Source of the DNA: an uncultured Clostridia bacterium
GTDB lineage: Bacteria > Bacillota > Clostridia > Oscillospirales > Acutalibacteraceae
Direction: 5' to 3'
DNA length: 64,000 nucleotides
Assembly (NCBI GenBank): GCA_947631855.1
Contig: CANRMX010000002.1
Location: 1 to 64,000, forward strand
Of the stretch, positions 16,369-22,877 are shown piece by piece. Position 1 is the stretch's first letter, and the number at the start of each line of letters is the position of its first letter. The translations under genes were made by a program, and so were the position numbers. The notes beneath the pieces are model-generated. The model saw only the letters and a program-made list of their open reading frames with translations. It did no database searches and was not told the origin of the DNA.

Positions 16369-17256
16369 ATGGCAGAAGATCAACAGACAAACCGCCCGGC
16401 ATGGTTCGGGCGGATCGACTTGAAAACCTTTGGAATCGTCAATCTGGGGACGCTGCTGGTTTCAGTGGGCGTATACTTTTTCAAGTTCCCCAACAACTTT
16501 ACCACCGGCGGCGTCAGCGGCATCTCCATTATTTTGGGCAGGCTGTTCCCACAGATCACACCGGCCACCTTTGTGTCGGTGATCAACCTGACCCTGTTGG
16601 TGGTGGGCTTCATCTTTTTGGGGCGCTCCTTTGGATTGCTGACGGCCTATTGCAGCGCCATGTATTCCCTGGAGACCTGGCTGCTGGAGCTGCTGGTGCC
16701 CATGGACGCGCCCTTCACCGACCAGCCTCTGCTGGAGCTGTGCTTCGCCATTTTCCTGCCGGCGGTGGGTTCGGCACTGCTGTTCAACTACGGCGCTTCC
16801 AGCGGCGGGACGGACATTGTGGCAATGATCCTGAAAAAGTACACCACCGTGGGGGACATCGGCAAGGCGCTGCTGGTCAGCGACAGCCTGATCGCCGCGT
16901 CCAGCTGCTTCATTTTCGGGATGCAGGTGGGCCTGTTCTCGCTGCTGGGCCTGTTCTTAAAGGCGTTTGTGGTGGATTCCGTGCTGGAAAGCATCAACCT
17001 GTGCAAATTCTTTTTCATCGTCACCACCAAGGCGGAGGAGATCAACGACTTTGTGATCCACCGGATGAATCACAGCTCCACGATCCTTAATGCCGTGGGC
17101 GGGTATTCCCACGGGGATCAGCAGGTGGTGATGGTGGCCTGCCGCCGGGGCGAGGCTATCCGGCTGCGGCAGATGAGCAAAAAGCTGGACCCCCATTCCT
17201 TTATGTTCATCACCAACACCAGCGAGATCATCGGCAAGGGCTTCCGTCAGGAGTAG
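16369..17256 (+). CDS. YitT family membrane protein
   Basis: A 295-residue protein with five to six hydrophobic segments (starting FGIVNLGTLLVSVGVYFF and NNFTTGGVSGISIILG) followed by a soluble C-terminal DUF2179 domain (CKFFFIVTTKAEEINDFVIHRMNHSSTILNAVGGYSHGDQQVVMVACRRGEAIRLRQMSKKLDPHSFMFITNTSEIIGKGF). This YitT/DUF161 plus DUF2179 layout is common in Firmicutes; function is not established. ATG 16369 is chosen because GAGGGGAAAGG lies just upstream; the ORF track begins 30 codons earlier, and ATG 16333 is the only other plausible start. It stands between a terminator and the next promoter. Confidence 0.87.
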   Translation: MAEDQQTNRPAWFGRIDLKTFGIVNLGTLLVSVGVYFFKFPNNFTTGGVSGISIILGRLFPQITPATFVSVINLTLLVVGFIFLGRSFGLLTAYCSAMYSLETWLLELLVPMDAPFTDQPLLELCFAIFLPAVGSALLFNYGASSGGTDIVAMILKKYTTVGDIGKALLVSDSLIAASSCFIFGMQVGLFSLLGLFLKAFVVDSVLESINLCKFFFIVTTKAEEINDFVIHRMNHSSTILNAVGGYSHGDQQVVMVACRRGEAIRLRQMSKKLDPHSFMFITNTSEIIGKGFRQE

Positions 17257-17270
17257 ACGGCGGATTTGAT

Positions 17271-17299
17271 TTGCAAACGGGCTTATGATGTGCTATACT
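17271..17299 (+). promoter_or_regulatory. Promoter of the HD protein / ABC operon
   Basis: TTGCAA (17271-17276), 17-bp spacer, TATACT (17294-17299), 52 bp ahead of the GTG start at 17352. Confidence 0.6.
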
Positions 17300-17351
17300 G
17301 AGAAAAACTGGTATAGACCGTAAGTCCGTTTTGTTTTGGGAGGGTTGGCCG

Positions 17352-17951
17352 GTGGAAGCCGTCGAAAAAGAAGCATACCGTCAGGAGTTTTGCAAAGTCT
17401 TCAAAGAAAAGGTGACCCGGGAGGGCGGCGACCGGCTGCTCGCCTGGCTTTCCGGCACGGATTTTTTTACCGCGCCCGCCAGCACCAAGTACCACGGCGC
17501 CTGCGAATGCGGGCTGGTGATGCACAGCGTCAACGTGTACAACATCCTGCGTGGGAAGTATTTCGACGAGGGCGACAGCGAGGAGAGCTTCGCCCTGTGC
17601 GCCCTGCTCCACGACGTGTGCAAGGCCCAGTTCTATAAAGTATCCACCCGCAACGTGAAAAACGACGCCACCGGCGCTTGGGAGAAAGTCCCCTACTACA
17701 CGGTGGAGGATGCTTTCCCCTACGGCCACGGGGAGAAATCGGTATACCTGATCGAGCGGTTCGTGCGCCTCAAGCCCGCCGAGGCCATGGCGATCCGCTG
17801 GCACATGGGCGGCTTCGACGACGCGGCCAAGGGCGGCAGCTTTGCGGTCAGCACGGCCTTTGACCGCTACCCGCTGGCGGTGAAGCTGCACCTTGCCGAT
17901 TTGGAGGCGACCTATCTGGTGGAGCACGGCACATCGGACGTGCGCCGGTAG
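17352..17951 (+). CDS. HD-domain hydrolase-like protein
   Basis: A 199-residue protein with a metal-dependent HD phosphohydrolase signature: HGACECGLVMHSVNVYNIL supplies an early His, FALCALLHDVCKAQFY is the HD dyad, and MAIRWHMGGFDD resembles the later His/Asp region. The late SFAVSTAFDRYPLAVKLHLADLEATYL segment resembles the C-terminal helices of HD proteins. The nucleotide or other phosphate substrate is unknown. The start is taken as GTG 17352, with GGGAGGG 8 nt upstream; the ORF track uses a TTG seven codons earlier that includes the RBS. The ABC ATPase gene follows within 30 bp, suggesting one operon, but no functional link is evident. Confidence 0.75.
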   Translation: MEAVEKEAYRQEFCKVFKEKVTREGGDRLLAWLSGTDFFTAPASTKYHGACECGLVMHSVNVYNILRGKYFDEGDSEESFALCALLHDVCKAQFYKVSTRNVKNDATGAWEKVPYYTVEDAFPYGHGEKSVYLIERFVRLKPAEAMAIRWHMGGFDDAAKGGSFAVSTAFDRYPLAVKLHLADLEATYLVEHGTSDVRR

Positions 17952-17981
17952 GCCATCATGGACGAGGGAGGAGGCGTGTCC

Positions 17982-18953
17982 GTGGACGCGATCATCACCA
18001 ACGAGCTTTCAAAAAGATTTCCCGATGGGACAGAAGCCCTGCAGGCCGTGAATCTGCGGATCCCGGAGGGCGCGGCCTTTGCCTGCGTGGGCGGCGAAAA
18101 CGCCGGGAAGACCACGCTGATCCGCATCCTTTCGGGCCTGAGCAGACCCAGCGCAGGGGATTGCTTTGTCCGGGGGCTTTCGCCTTTCTTCGAGGCGGAG
18201 AAGCTCCACGCCGCAGTAGGCACGGTGCTGGGCAGCGCCCGCTTCTATGACGATCTCTCCCTGTCAGAAAACCTGCGGTTCTTTGCGGCGCTGGGCGGCG
18301 TGGACGAAAACGACGCCATCGACCGGCTTTCTCACCTGCTGCACCGGCTGGACATCTGGGAGCACCGGGACGGCCGGGTGGGGGAGCTTTCCACCGGTGT
18401 GGTGGTGCGGGCGGCCCTGGCCCGGGCGCTTATGATCCGGCCCAAGGTGCTGCTGGTGGACGAGCCCGACGGCGGATTGGACCGGGAGACGGCGGATCAC
18501 ATGCAGGACCTGCTTTCGGAGCTGGTGGCCCAGGAGGGCATCACCGTGCTGCTGTGCACCCGGAACATGGAATATGCCCAGCAGCTCTGCGCCAGCTTTG
18601 GGATTCTGTACCGCGGACAGCTTTTGGGCGCGGGGGATTTTGAATCCCTGCGCAAGCGGGTGGGCGTGCAGTACCGGGCGCTGCTGCGCATCGGCGCGGA
18701 GGACGATCCGCCCAGGGATTTTGAATTTGTGGACGGGCCCAACGGCGGCGCCTGGCAGCGGGAGATCAAAGACGAGGACGAGCTGTCCCGGATCGTGGCC
18801 CAGGCGGTGCGGGACGGCAAGAGCATCTACGAGGCGCGCCTGGTGCGGCCCACGCTGGAGGAGATCGCAGCCGCCTTGCTGCAGGGAGGCGTGAGAAGGG
18901 GGGAAGATCGGGATGAAGGATACGACGGAGACGAAGCGCAATCCGAGGCATAA
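17982..18953 (+). CDS. ABC transporter ATP-binding protein with degenerate H- and Q-loops
   Basis: A 323-residue ABC ATPase, expected to energise the membrane protein encoded next. The Walker A GGENAGKTTLIR, Walker B VLLVDEPDGGLD with catalytic Glu, and signature-like ELSTGVVVRAALARAL are present. The expected Q-loop position reads GTVLGSARFYDDLSLSENL without a glutamine, and the H-loop reads LLCTRNMEYA, with Arg where the switch His normally stands, so hydrolysis may be altered. A C-terminal extension of about 100 residues follows the ATPase core. GTG 17982 is preferred because GGGAGGAGG ends 7 nt before it; the ORF track uses ATG 17958. It overlaps the permease gene by 41 nt. Confidence 0.85.
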   Translation: MDAIITNELSKRFPDGTEALQAVNLRIPEGAAFACVGGENAGKTTLIRILSGLSRPSAGDCFVRGLSPFFEAEKLHAAVGTVLGSARFYDDLSLSENLRFFAALGGVDENDAIDRLSHLLHRLDIWEHRDGRVGELSTGVVVRAALARALMIRPKVLLVDEPDGGLDRETADHMQDLLSELVAQEGITVLLCTRNMEYAQQLCASFGILYRGQLLGAGDFESLRKRVGVQYRALLRIGAEDDPPRDFEFVDGPNGGAWQREIKDEDELSRIVAQAVRDGKSIYEARLVRPTLEEIAAALLQGGVRRGEDRDEGYDGDEAQSEA

Positions 18954-19797
18954 GCGGCAGGGAAGACGGCCCGAAAGGAGGGCCGCCCGGTTGTTTTCCT
19001 CGGTGGAGCTCACGCTGGTGCGCAAGGATCTCCACGCCATCTGGCGCAGGAACGGCATCCGTGCGCTGCTGATGGCCATGCCCGCCGTGCTGATCATGGT
19101 GATCCCGCTGCTCTATTCGGTGGCCATCAGCCTGCTGCCGGTGACGGAGACCCAGCCGCCGGAGCAGCTGCGGGCCATGATCTCCGCCGAGACCGCCGGC
19201 CACGGGTACCGCCAGTTCTGGATGGACGCCTTTGCCACGCTGATCTGTCCCATGCTCTTTCTCTGCGTGCCCATCGTGTGCGCGGTGGCCTCCGCCTCCT
19301 GCGTATTCGTCAGCGAAAAGGAGAATCACACCCTGGAGACCCTGCTGCTCACCTCCATGGGGGCGCGGTCCGTGTTCAACACCAAAGTCACGGTGTGCGT
19401 CCTGCTCTCGGTGGCGGTCTCGGTGGTCTCGTTCCTGGTGTTTGCCATTACCATGTCCGTGGCCGATATCATGATCTCCGCGCCCTACTTTTTCAGTTTG
19501 GAATGGCTGGTGACGCTGTTCCTGCTGATGCCGGCGGTATCGCTGTTTTCGGTGGTCTTTGTCACGCTGCTCCTGCACAAAGTGAAGACGGTGGGGGAGT
19601 CCCTGCAGACCATGGGCTATTTGATCCTGCCCTTCGCGGTTCTGTTCCTGCTGCAATTCACCGGGCTGTTCCGGGTGAACGTCTTTTTTCTGGGATTTCT
19701 GGCGATCCTCCTGTTCGCGGCCGCCTGCGTCCTGTTCAACGCCTCCGCCCGGAGATTCCAGCCGGACAAGCTCTTTGCCGGCCCATCGGAGGGATAA
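18913..19797 (+). CDS. ABC-2 type transporter permease
   Basis: A 294-residue membrane protein with about six hydrophobic segments (ALLMAMPAVLIMVIPLLYSVAISLLP; LICPMLFLCVPIVCAVASASCVFV; VTVCVLLSVAVSVVSFLVFAITMSV; WLVTLFLLMPAVSLFSVVFVTLLL; MGYLILPFAVLFLLQF; VFFLGFLAILLFAAACVLF). The segment FVSEKENHTLETLLLTSM between the second and third is the conserved ABC-2 permease motif. The basic N-terminus (KRNPRHKRQGRRPERR) stays in the cytoplasm. RBS AAGGGGGGAAG lies inside the ATPase gene, which overlaps it, so the pair forms one exporter. The cargo cannot be told from sequence. Confidence 0.85.
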   Translation: MKDTTETKRNPRHKRQGRRPERRAARLFSSVELTLVRKDLHAIWRRNGIRALLMAMPAVLIMVIPLLYSVAISLLPVTETQPPEQLRAMISAETAGHGYRQFWMDAFATLICPMLFLCVPIVCAVASASCVFVSEKENHTLETLLLTSMGARSVFNTKVTVCVLLSVAVSVVSFLVFAITMSVADIMISAPYFFSLEWLVTLFLLMPAVSLFSVVFVTLLLHKVKTVGESLQTMGYLILPFAVLFLLQFTGLFRVNVFFLGFLAILLFAAACVLFNASARRFQPDKLFAGPSEG

Positions 19798-19836
19798 GCC
19801 CGCGCATCATAGGCGGATTTTCCCATCCCCATCTGC

Positions 19837-19865
19837 TTGACAAGTTCGTCAGGATTTGATAAAAT
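19837..19865 (+). promoter_or_regulatory. Promoter of the TSCPD gene
   Basis: Perfect TTGACA (19837-19842), 17-bp spacer, TAAAAT (19860-19865), 40 bp before the ATG. Confidence 0.75.
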
Positions 19866-19905
19866 TCTGATTGTAAACAAGAGACTTTAGAAAGGAGACT
19901 TTTCC

Positions 19906-20160
19906 ATGGAAATTTCCTACACCCCCAAGGGCGTCTGCTCCCGGCAGATCGACATCGTGCTGGAGGACGGCGTGATCAAGTCCGTCAAGTTCACTGGCGG
20001 CTGCAACGGCAACACCCAGGGCGTGGCCGCGCTGGCCGTGGGCCTGACCCCTCAGGAGTACATCGCCCGCTGCAAGGGCATCCACTGCGGGACGAAGGAC
20101 ACCTCCTGCCCCGATCAGCTGGCCCATGCGCTGGAGGAAGCCCTGGCCGCCGCGGTCTAA
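19906..20160 (+). CDS. TSCPD domain-containing protein
   Basis: An 84-residue protein matching the short TSCPD family (TIGR03905 type): MEISYTPKGVCSRQIDIVLEDGVIKSVKFTGGCNGNTQGVAALAVG, then the eponymous CGTKDTSCPDQLAHALEEAL. Cysteines in GVCSRQ, GGCNGN, RCKG, IHCG and TSCPD could bind metal. The same motif occurs at the end of vitamin B12-dependent ribonucleotide reductases, but this stand-alone form has no proven role. It is monocistronic, with a strong promoter, an RBS GAAAGGAGAC and a terminator, so probably well expressed. Confidence 0.85.
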   Translation: MEISYTPKGVCSRQIDIVLEDGVIKSVKFTGGCNGNTQGVAALAVGLTPQEYIARCKGIHCGTKDTSCPDQLAHALEEALAAAV

Positions 20161-20195
20161 GGATTCCTGTCAATCTGGCTGAATACAACACACAT

Positions 20196-20227
20196 GGAAA
20201 GGCGCTGTCTTTGGATAGCGCCTTTCT
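20196..20227 (+). terminator. Terminator of the TSCPD gene
   Basis: GGAAAGGCGCT / AGCGCCTTTCT hairpin with a 10-nt loop (gtctttggat). Only a short T stretch follows. Confidence 0.7.
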
Positions 20228-20293
20228 AGTTTATCGAACAAGAAATATTAAATCTGTCCCTTCGGCGGACATGCGGTCTACGCTCCGCTTCGG

Positions 20294-20459
20294 TCGGCGC
20301 TGGGCGGTTGCCACTGGCAACCAGCGCCGACGAAGGGGCCCATTGAGAATGAAAAGGGGGACAAGCGTGTCGGCTGCGCCGAACGCTGGAAATGCGCTGC
20401 CTTTGGCAGCACATTTTTGTCGCCACGCGAAGAGGGCGCTGTCTTAGGACAGCGCCCTC
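20294..20459. repeat. Hairpin-rich intergenic block (20232-20484 holds no recognisable gene)
   Basis: Four stem-loops follow one another: TCGGCGCTGG ... CCAGCGCCGA with inner GGTTGCC/GGCAACC (20294-20330); TCGGC-tgc-GCCGA (about 20370-20382); GCTGCC-ttt-GGCAGC followed by ACATTTTTG (20396-20417); and a perfect 12-bp stem GAGGGCGCTGTC-ttag-GACAGCGCCCTC (20432-20459). The last resembles the TSCPD terminator hairpin in sequence (GGCGCTGTCTT...). The 20432 hairpin lies just downstream of the small minus-strand gene and may terminate it. No ORF in the block resembles a protein. Confidence 0.5.
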
Positions 20460-20484
20460 CGCGTATTTCCGGGGTCGTTCCGGA

Positions 20485-20628
20485 TCAGCAGCCGCAGCCG
20501 CCGTTGTTGCCGGTGTAGCCGTCGTTTGCACAGCCACAGCCACAACCGTTGCCGCCGAAGCCGTTGCCGCAGCAGCTGAACAGGATCAGGATGAGGATGA
20601 TCCACAGACAATTGTTGTTACCACACAT
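20485..20628 (-). CDS. Tiny Cys/Gly-rich membrane protein
   Basis: The 47-residue product begins MCGNNNCLW, continues with one hydrophobic helix (IILILILFSCC) and ends in a Gly/Asn/Cys-rich tail (GNGFGGNGCGCGCANDGYTGNNGGCGC); nine residues are cysteine. The start at 20628 has AAAGGAGG about 9 nt upstream; the ORF track extends 42 codons further without support. The layout resembles small Gly/Cys-rich proteins often seen in spore-forming Firmicutes, some of them spore-associated, but I cannot assign a family. It lies alone, divergent from the ctsR operon. Possible roles, metal binding or a membrane-anchored spore component, are inference. Confidence 0.65.
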   Translation of the reverse strand: MCGNNNCLWIILILILFSCCGNGFGGNGCGCGCANDGYTGNNGGCGC

Positions 20629-20767
20629 GGAAGAGCGCCTCCTTTCATTTACACTCCATCCTATGAGCGGCGGAAAAATGTGTTCCAGATCCAAAAAAAT
20701 CAGTTGCAGAAAGAAATCGAGAGAAAATAAAAGCTCTGGTCGGGATAAATGCAAATAATCTTTTCAG

Positions 20768-20784
20768 TTTGACTTTCTTTGACT
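20768..20784 (-). promoter_or_regulatory. CtsR operator, upstream copy
   Basis: Minus strand AGTCAAA-GAA-AGTCAAA matches the CtsR heptad direct repeat (RGTCAAA-NAN-RGTCAAA). It ends at the -35 of the ctsR promoter. The downstream copy is the same 17-mer in the opposite orientation. Confidence 0.88.
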
Positions 20785-20813
20785 TTGACGGGAAAGTCAA
20801 AATGCGGTACACT
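20785..20813 (+). promoter_or_regulatory. Promoter of ctsR-mcsA-mcsB-clpC
   Basis: TTGACG (20785-20790), 17-bp spacer, TACACT (20808-20813), exactly framed by the two CtsR operators; an extra half-site AGTCAAA (20795-20801) lies in the spacer. Confidence 0.8.
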
Positions 20814-20815
20814 AA

Positions 20816-20832
20816 AGTCAAAGAAAGTCAAA
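20816..20832 (+). promoter_or_regulatory. CtsR operator, downstream copy
   Basis: AGTCAAA-GAA-AGTCAAA, over the predicted transcription start. It indicates direct autorepression by CtsR that is relieved on heat or thiol stress. Confidence 0.9.
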
Positions 20833-20856
20833 GGCAAAAAACAGGAGATGATAAAA

Positions 20857-21309
20857 ATGCGGATCAGCGACAGTGTGGCCAATTATATTTTGCAGCTTTT
20901 GAATTCCGCCGACGGCACCGCCGAGATCCAGCGCAACGAACTGGCGAACTTTCTGGGCTGCGTGCCCAGCCAGATCAACTACGTGCTGGCCTCCCGGTTC
21001 ACGCCCGAGCAGGGGTATCTGGTGGAAAGCCGCCGGGGCGGCGGGGGATACATCCGCATCACCCGCATTCGCATCTCGACCCCGGACATGATCATGCACA
21101 GCATCAACGCCATCGGCGATACGCTGGATGCCGGCACCGCCCGGGCCATGATCGAAAACCTGGTGTACAGCGGCGTGCTCACCCGTGGCACGGCGGGAAT
21201 CATCCAGGCAGCGGTTTCGGATAAATCGCTCAATTCCGTGCCCCGGGCGCTCCGGGACCAGGTTCGGGCCGTGATCTTCAAAAATGTATTGTTAGCCGCA
21301 AGGATTTAG
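20857..21309 (+). CDS. ctsR: Transcriptional repressor CtsR
   Basis: Class III heat-shock repressor of clp genes. The 150-residue protein carries the winged-HTH region NELANFLGCVPSQINYVLASRFTPEQGYLVESRRGGGGYIRI, including the RGGGGYIRI tetraglycine wing that contacts DNA and senses temperature in known CtsR proteins, and a C-terminal helical domain for McsA/McsB/ClpC interaction. ATG 20857 is chosen because AGGAG lies 9 nt upstream; ATG 20848 directly abuts the RBS, and the ORF track's TTG is inside the promoter. First gene of the operon ctsR-mcsA-mcsB-clpC and autoregulated through the paired operators upstream. Confidence 0.97.
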   Translation: MRISDSVANYILQLLNSADGTAEIQRNELANFLGCVPSQINYVLASRFTPEQGYLVESRRGGGGYIRITRIRISTPDMIMHSINAIGDTLDAGTARAMIENLVYSGVLTRGTAGIIQAAVSDKSLNSVPRALRDQVRAVIFKNVLLAARI

Positions 21310-21336
21310 CGCATAGTATCAAAGGAGGAGTTTTTT

Positions 21337-21846
21337 ATGATCTGTCAAGCCTGCGGAAAAAAGACCGCCACCACCCATATCAAAACCGTCGTAAACGGCA
21401 AGCTCACCGAATACCATCTGTGTGAGGACTGCGCCCGGGAGAAGGGCTACGGCAGCTGGTTCAGCCATTGGGATCTGGACTTCGGCAATATGCTCAGCGG
21501 GCTGCTGGGCAGCACCCGCACGGAGGACGTGAAGCGCTGCGAGAAGTGCGGCGCCAGCTTTTCCGAGATCGCCGAAAGCGGCAAGGTGGGCTGCCCCGAG
21601 TGCTACAAGACCTTCCGGGCCCAGCTCCTGCCGGTGATCCAGCGGATCCACGGCACCGCCCAGCACAAAGGGAAAATTCCCGGCGGCTCTGCGTTGCGGG
21701 TCACGGAGCAGAATAACAAGATCGTACCGGTGCAGTCGGCCCTGGAAGAAAAACGCAAAGCGCTGCAAAAAGCCATCGAGGCGCAGGAGTTCGAGCAGGC
21801 CGCGGTGCTGAGAGACGAGATAAAGGAGCTGGAAAACAATGGATAA
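21337..21846 (+). CDS. mcsA: McsA, activator of the arginine kinase McsB
   Basis: A 169-residue zinc-finger protein. Four CxxC pairs are visible: CQACGKK at residue 3, CEDCARE near 28, CEKCGASF near 69 and CPECYKTF near 87. The C-terminal segment ALEEKRKALQKAIEAQEFEQAAVLRDEIKELE is a UVR-type helical motif as in ClpC. McsA stimulates McsB phosphoarginine activity and helps target CtsR and damaged proteins to ClpCP. RBS AAAGGAGGAG precedes the ATG; the end overlaps mcsB by 8 nt. Confidence 0.95.
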   Translation: MICQACGKKTATTHIKTVVNGKLTEYHLCEDCAREKGYGSWFSHWDLDFGNMLSGLLGSTRTEDVKRCEKCGASFSEIAESGKVGCPECYKTFRAQLLPVIQRIHGTAQHKGKIPGGSALRVTEQNNKIVPVQSALEEKRKALQKAIEAQEFEQAAVLRDEIKELENNG

Positions 21847-22873
21847 CGGCACAAGATGGTTTGAAAAATCCGGCCCGATGGGCGACGTGGTGTGCAGCAC
21901 CAGGGTGCGGCTGGCCCGCAATCTCAAGCAGTATCCCTTCCCTGCAAGGGCCAGCGCCGCACAGAAGGCCGAGATCGAGGAAAAGGTCAAAAACGCCCTG
22001 CTGTCCGGCAACAGCATCCTTTCCGGCGAATTCCGCTTCGTGCCGCTGGAGGAGCTTTCGGACACCCAGGCCATCGCCCTGGTAGAGCGCCACGTGGTCA
22101 GCCCGGAATTCGTCTCCGACCGCCGGGGCAAGGCGGTGCTGGTCTCCGAGGACGAAAGCCTGTCCATCATGATCAACGAGGAGGATCACCTGCGCATTCA
22201 GGTGATGCGCAGCGGGCTTTCGCTGAAAGAGGCCGCCGAGACCGCCGACCGGCTGGATACTCTGCTGGGCGAGTCGCTGGATTTCGCCTTTGATCCTCAG
22301 CTGGGGTACCTCACCCAGTGCCCCACCAATCTGGGCATTGGCATGCGGGCTTCGGTGATGCTCCATCTGCCTGCCCTCACCGAGACAGGGGCCATTTCCC
22401 GCATCGCGGCCAATCTGTCCAAGCTGGGCATGACCCTGCGGGGCTCCTACGGCGAGGGCAGCGGGGTGATCGGCGGGATGTATCAGCTTTCCAACCAGAT
22501 CACCCTGGGGCTCAGCGAAGGGGAGGCCTTGGCCAACCTGAGCACCATTTCCGACCAGCTCATCGGCGAGGAGAAGAAAGCCCGGCGGGCCCTGACGGAA
22601 ACCATCGTGGCCCAGGATCAGATCGAGCGAGCGGTGGGCGTTCTGAAAAGTGCCCGGCTGCTCTCCACCGAGGAATGTATGAAGCTGCTGTCCCTGCTCC
22701 GGCTGGGGCTTTCCACCGGGTTGCTGACGGGCATCGGCTATGAAGAACTGAACGCGCTGTCTTTCCGGGTGCAGCCCTGCACCCTGTCGGCGGGCAAGCC
22801 GCTGACCGAAGCCCAGCGCGATGCCCTGCGGGCCGAGACGGTCCGGCAGGTCTGCGCAAAGATCAAGGAGTGA
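21839..22873 (+). CDS. mcsB: Protein arginine kinase McsB
   Basis: A 344-residue ATP:guanido-phosphotransferase-fold kinase that phosphorylates protein arginines and marks them for ClpCP degradation. Recognisable segments: CSTRVRLARNLKQYPFP (nucleotide-binding arginines), the MINEEDHLRIQVM motif, LGYLTQCPTNLGIGMRASVMLHLPAL (the CPTNLGTG active-site Cys loop of phosphagen kinases) and RGSYGEGSGVIGGMYQLSNQITLG. It is translationally coupled to mcsA through an 8-nt overlap. clpC starts 4 nt after its stop codon. Confidence 0.96.
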   Translation: MDNGTRWFEKSGPMGDVVCSTRVRLARNLKQYPFPARASAAQKAEIEEKVKNALLSGNSILSGEFRFVPLEELSDTQAIALVERHVVSPEFVSDRRGKAVLVSEDESLSIMINEEDHLRIQVMRSGLSLKEAAETADRLDTLLGESLDFAFDPQLGYLTQCPTNLGIGMRASVMLHLPALTETGAISRIAANLSKLGMTLRGSYGEGSGVIGGMYQLSNQITLGLSEGEALANLSTISDQLIGEEKKARRALTETIVAQDQIERAVGVLKSARLLSTEECMKLLSLLRLGLSTGLLTGIGYEELNALSFRVQPCTLSAGKPLTEAQRDALRAETVRQVCAKIKE

Positions 22874-22877
22874 TTGG

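Noticed and set aside
20232-20484. CRISPR array or tandem repeat
   Set aside because: Hairpins share only short cores and have no regular spacing; no direct repeat-spacer pattern is present anywhere in the window.
20226-20543. 105-aa minus-strand ORF over the hairpin-rich block
   Set aside because: It crosses several hairpins, is Ala/Thr/Arg-rich and has no RBS.
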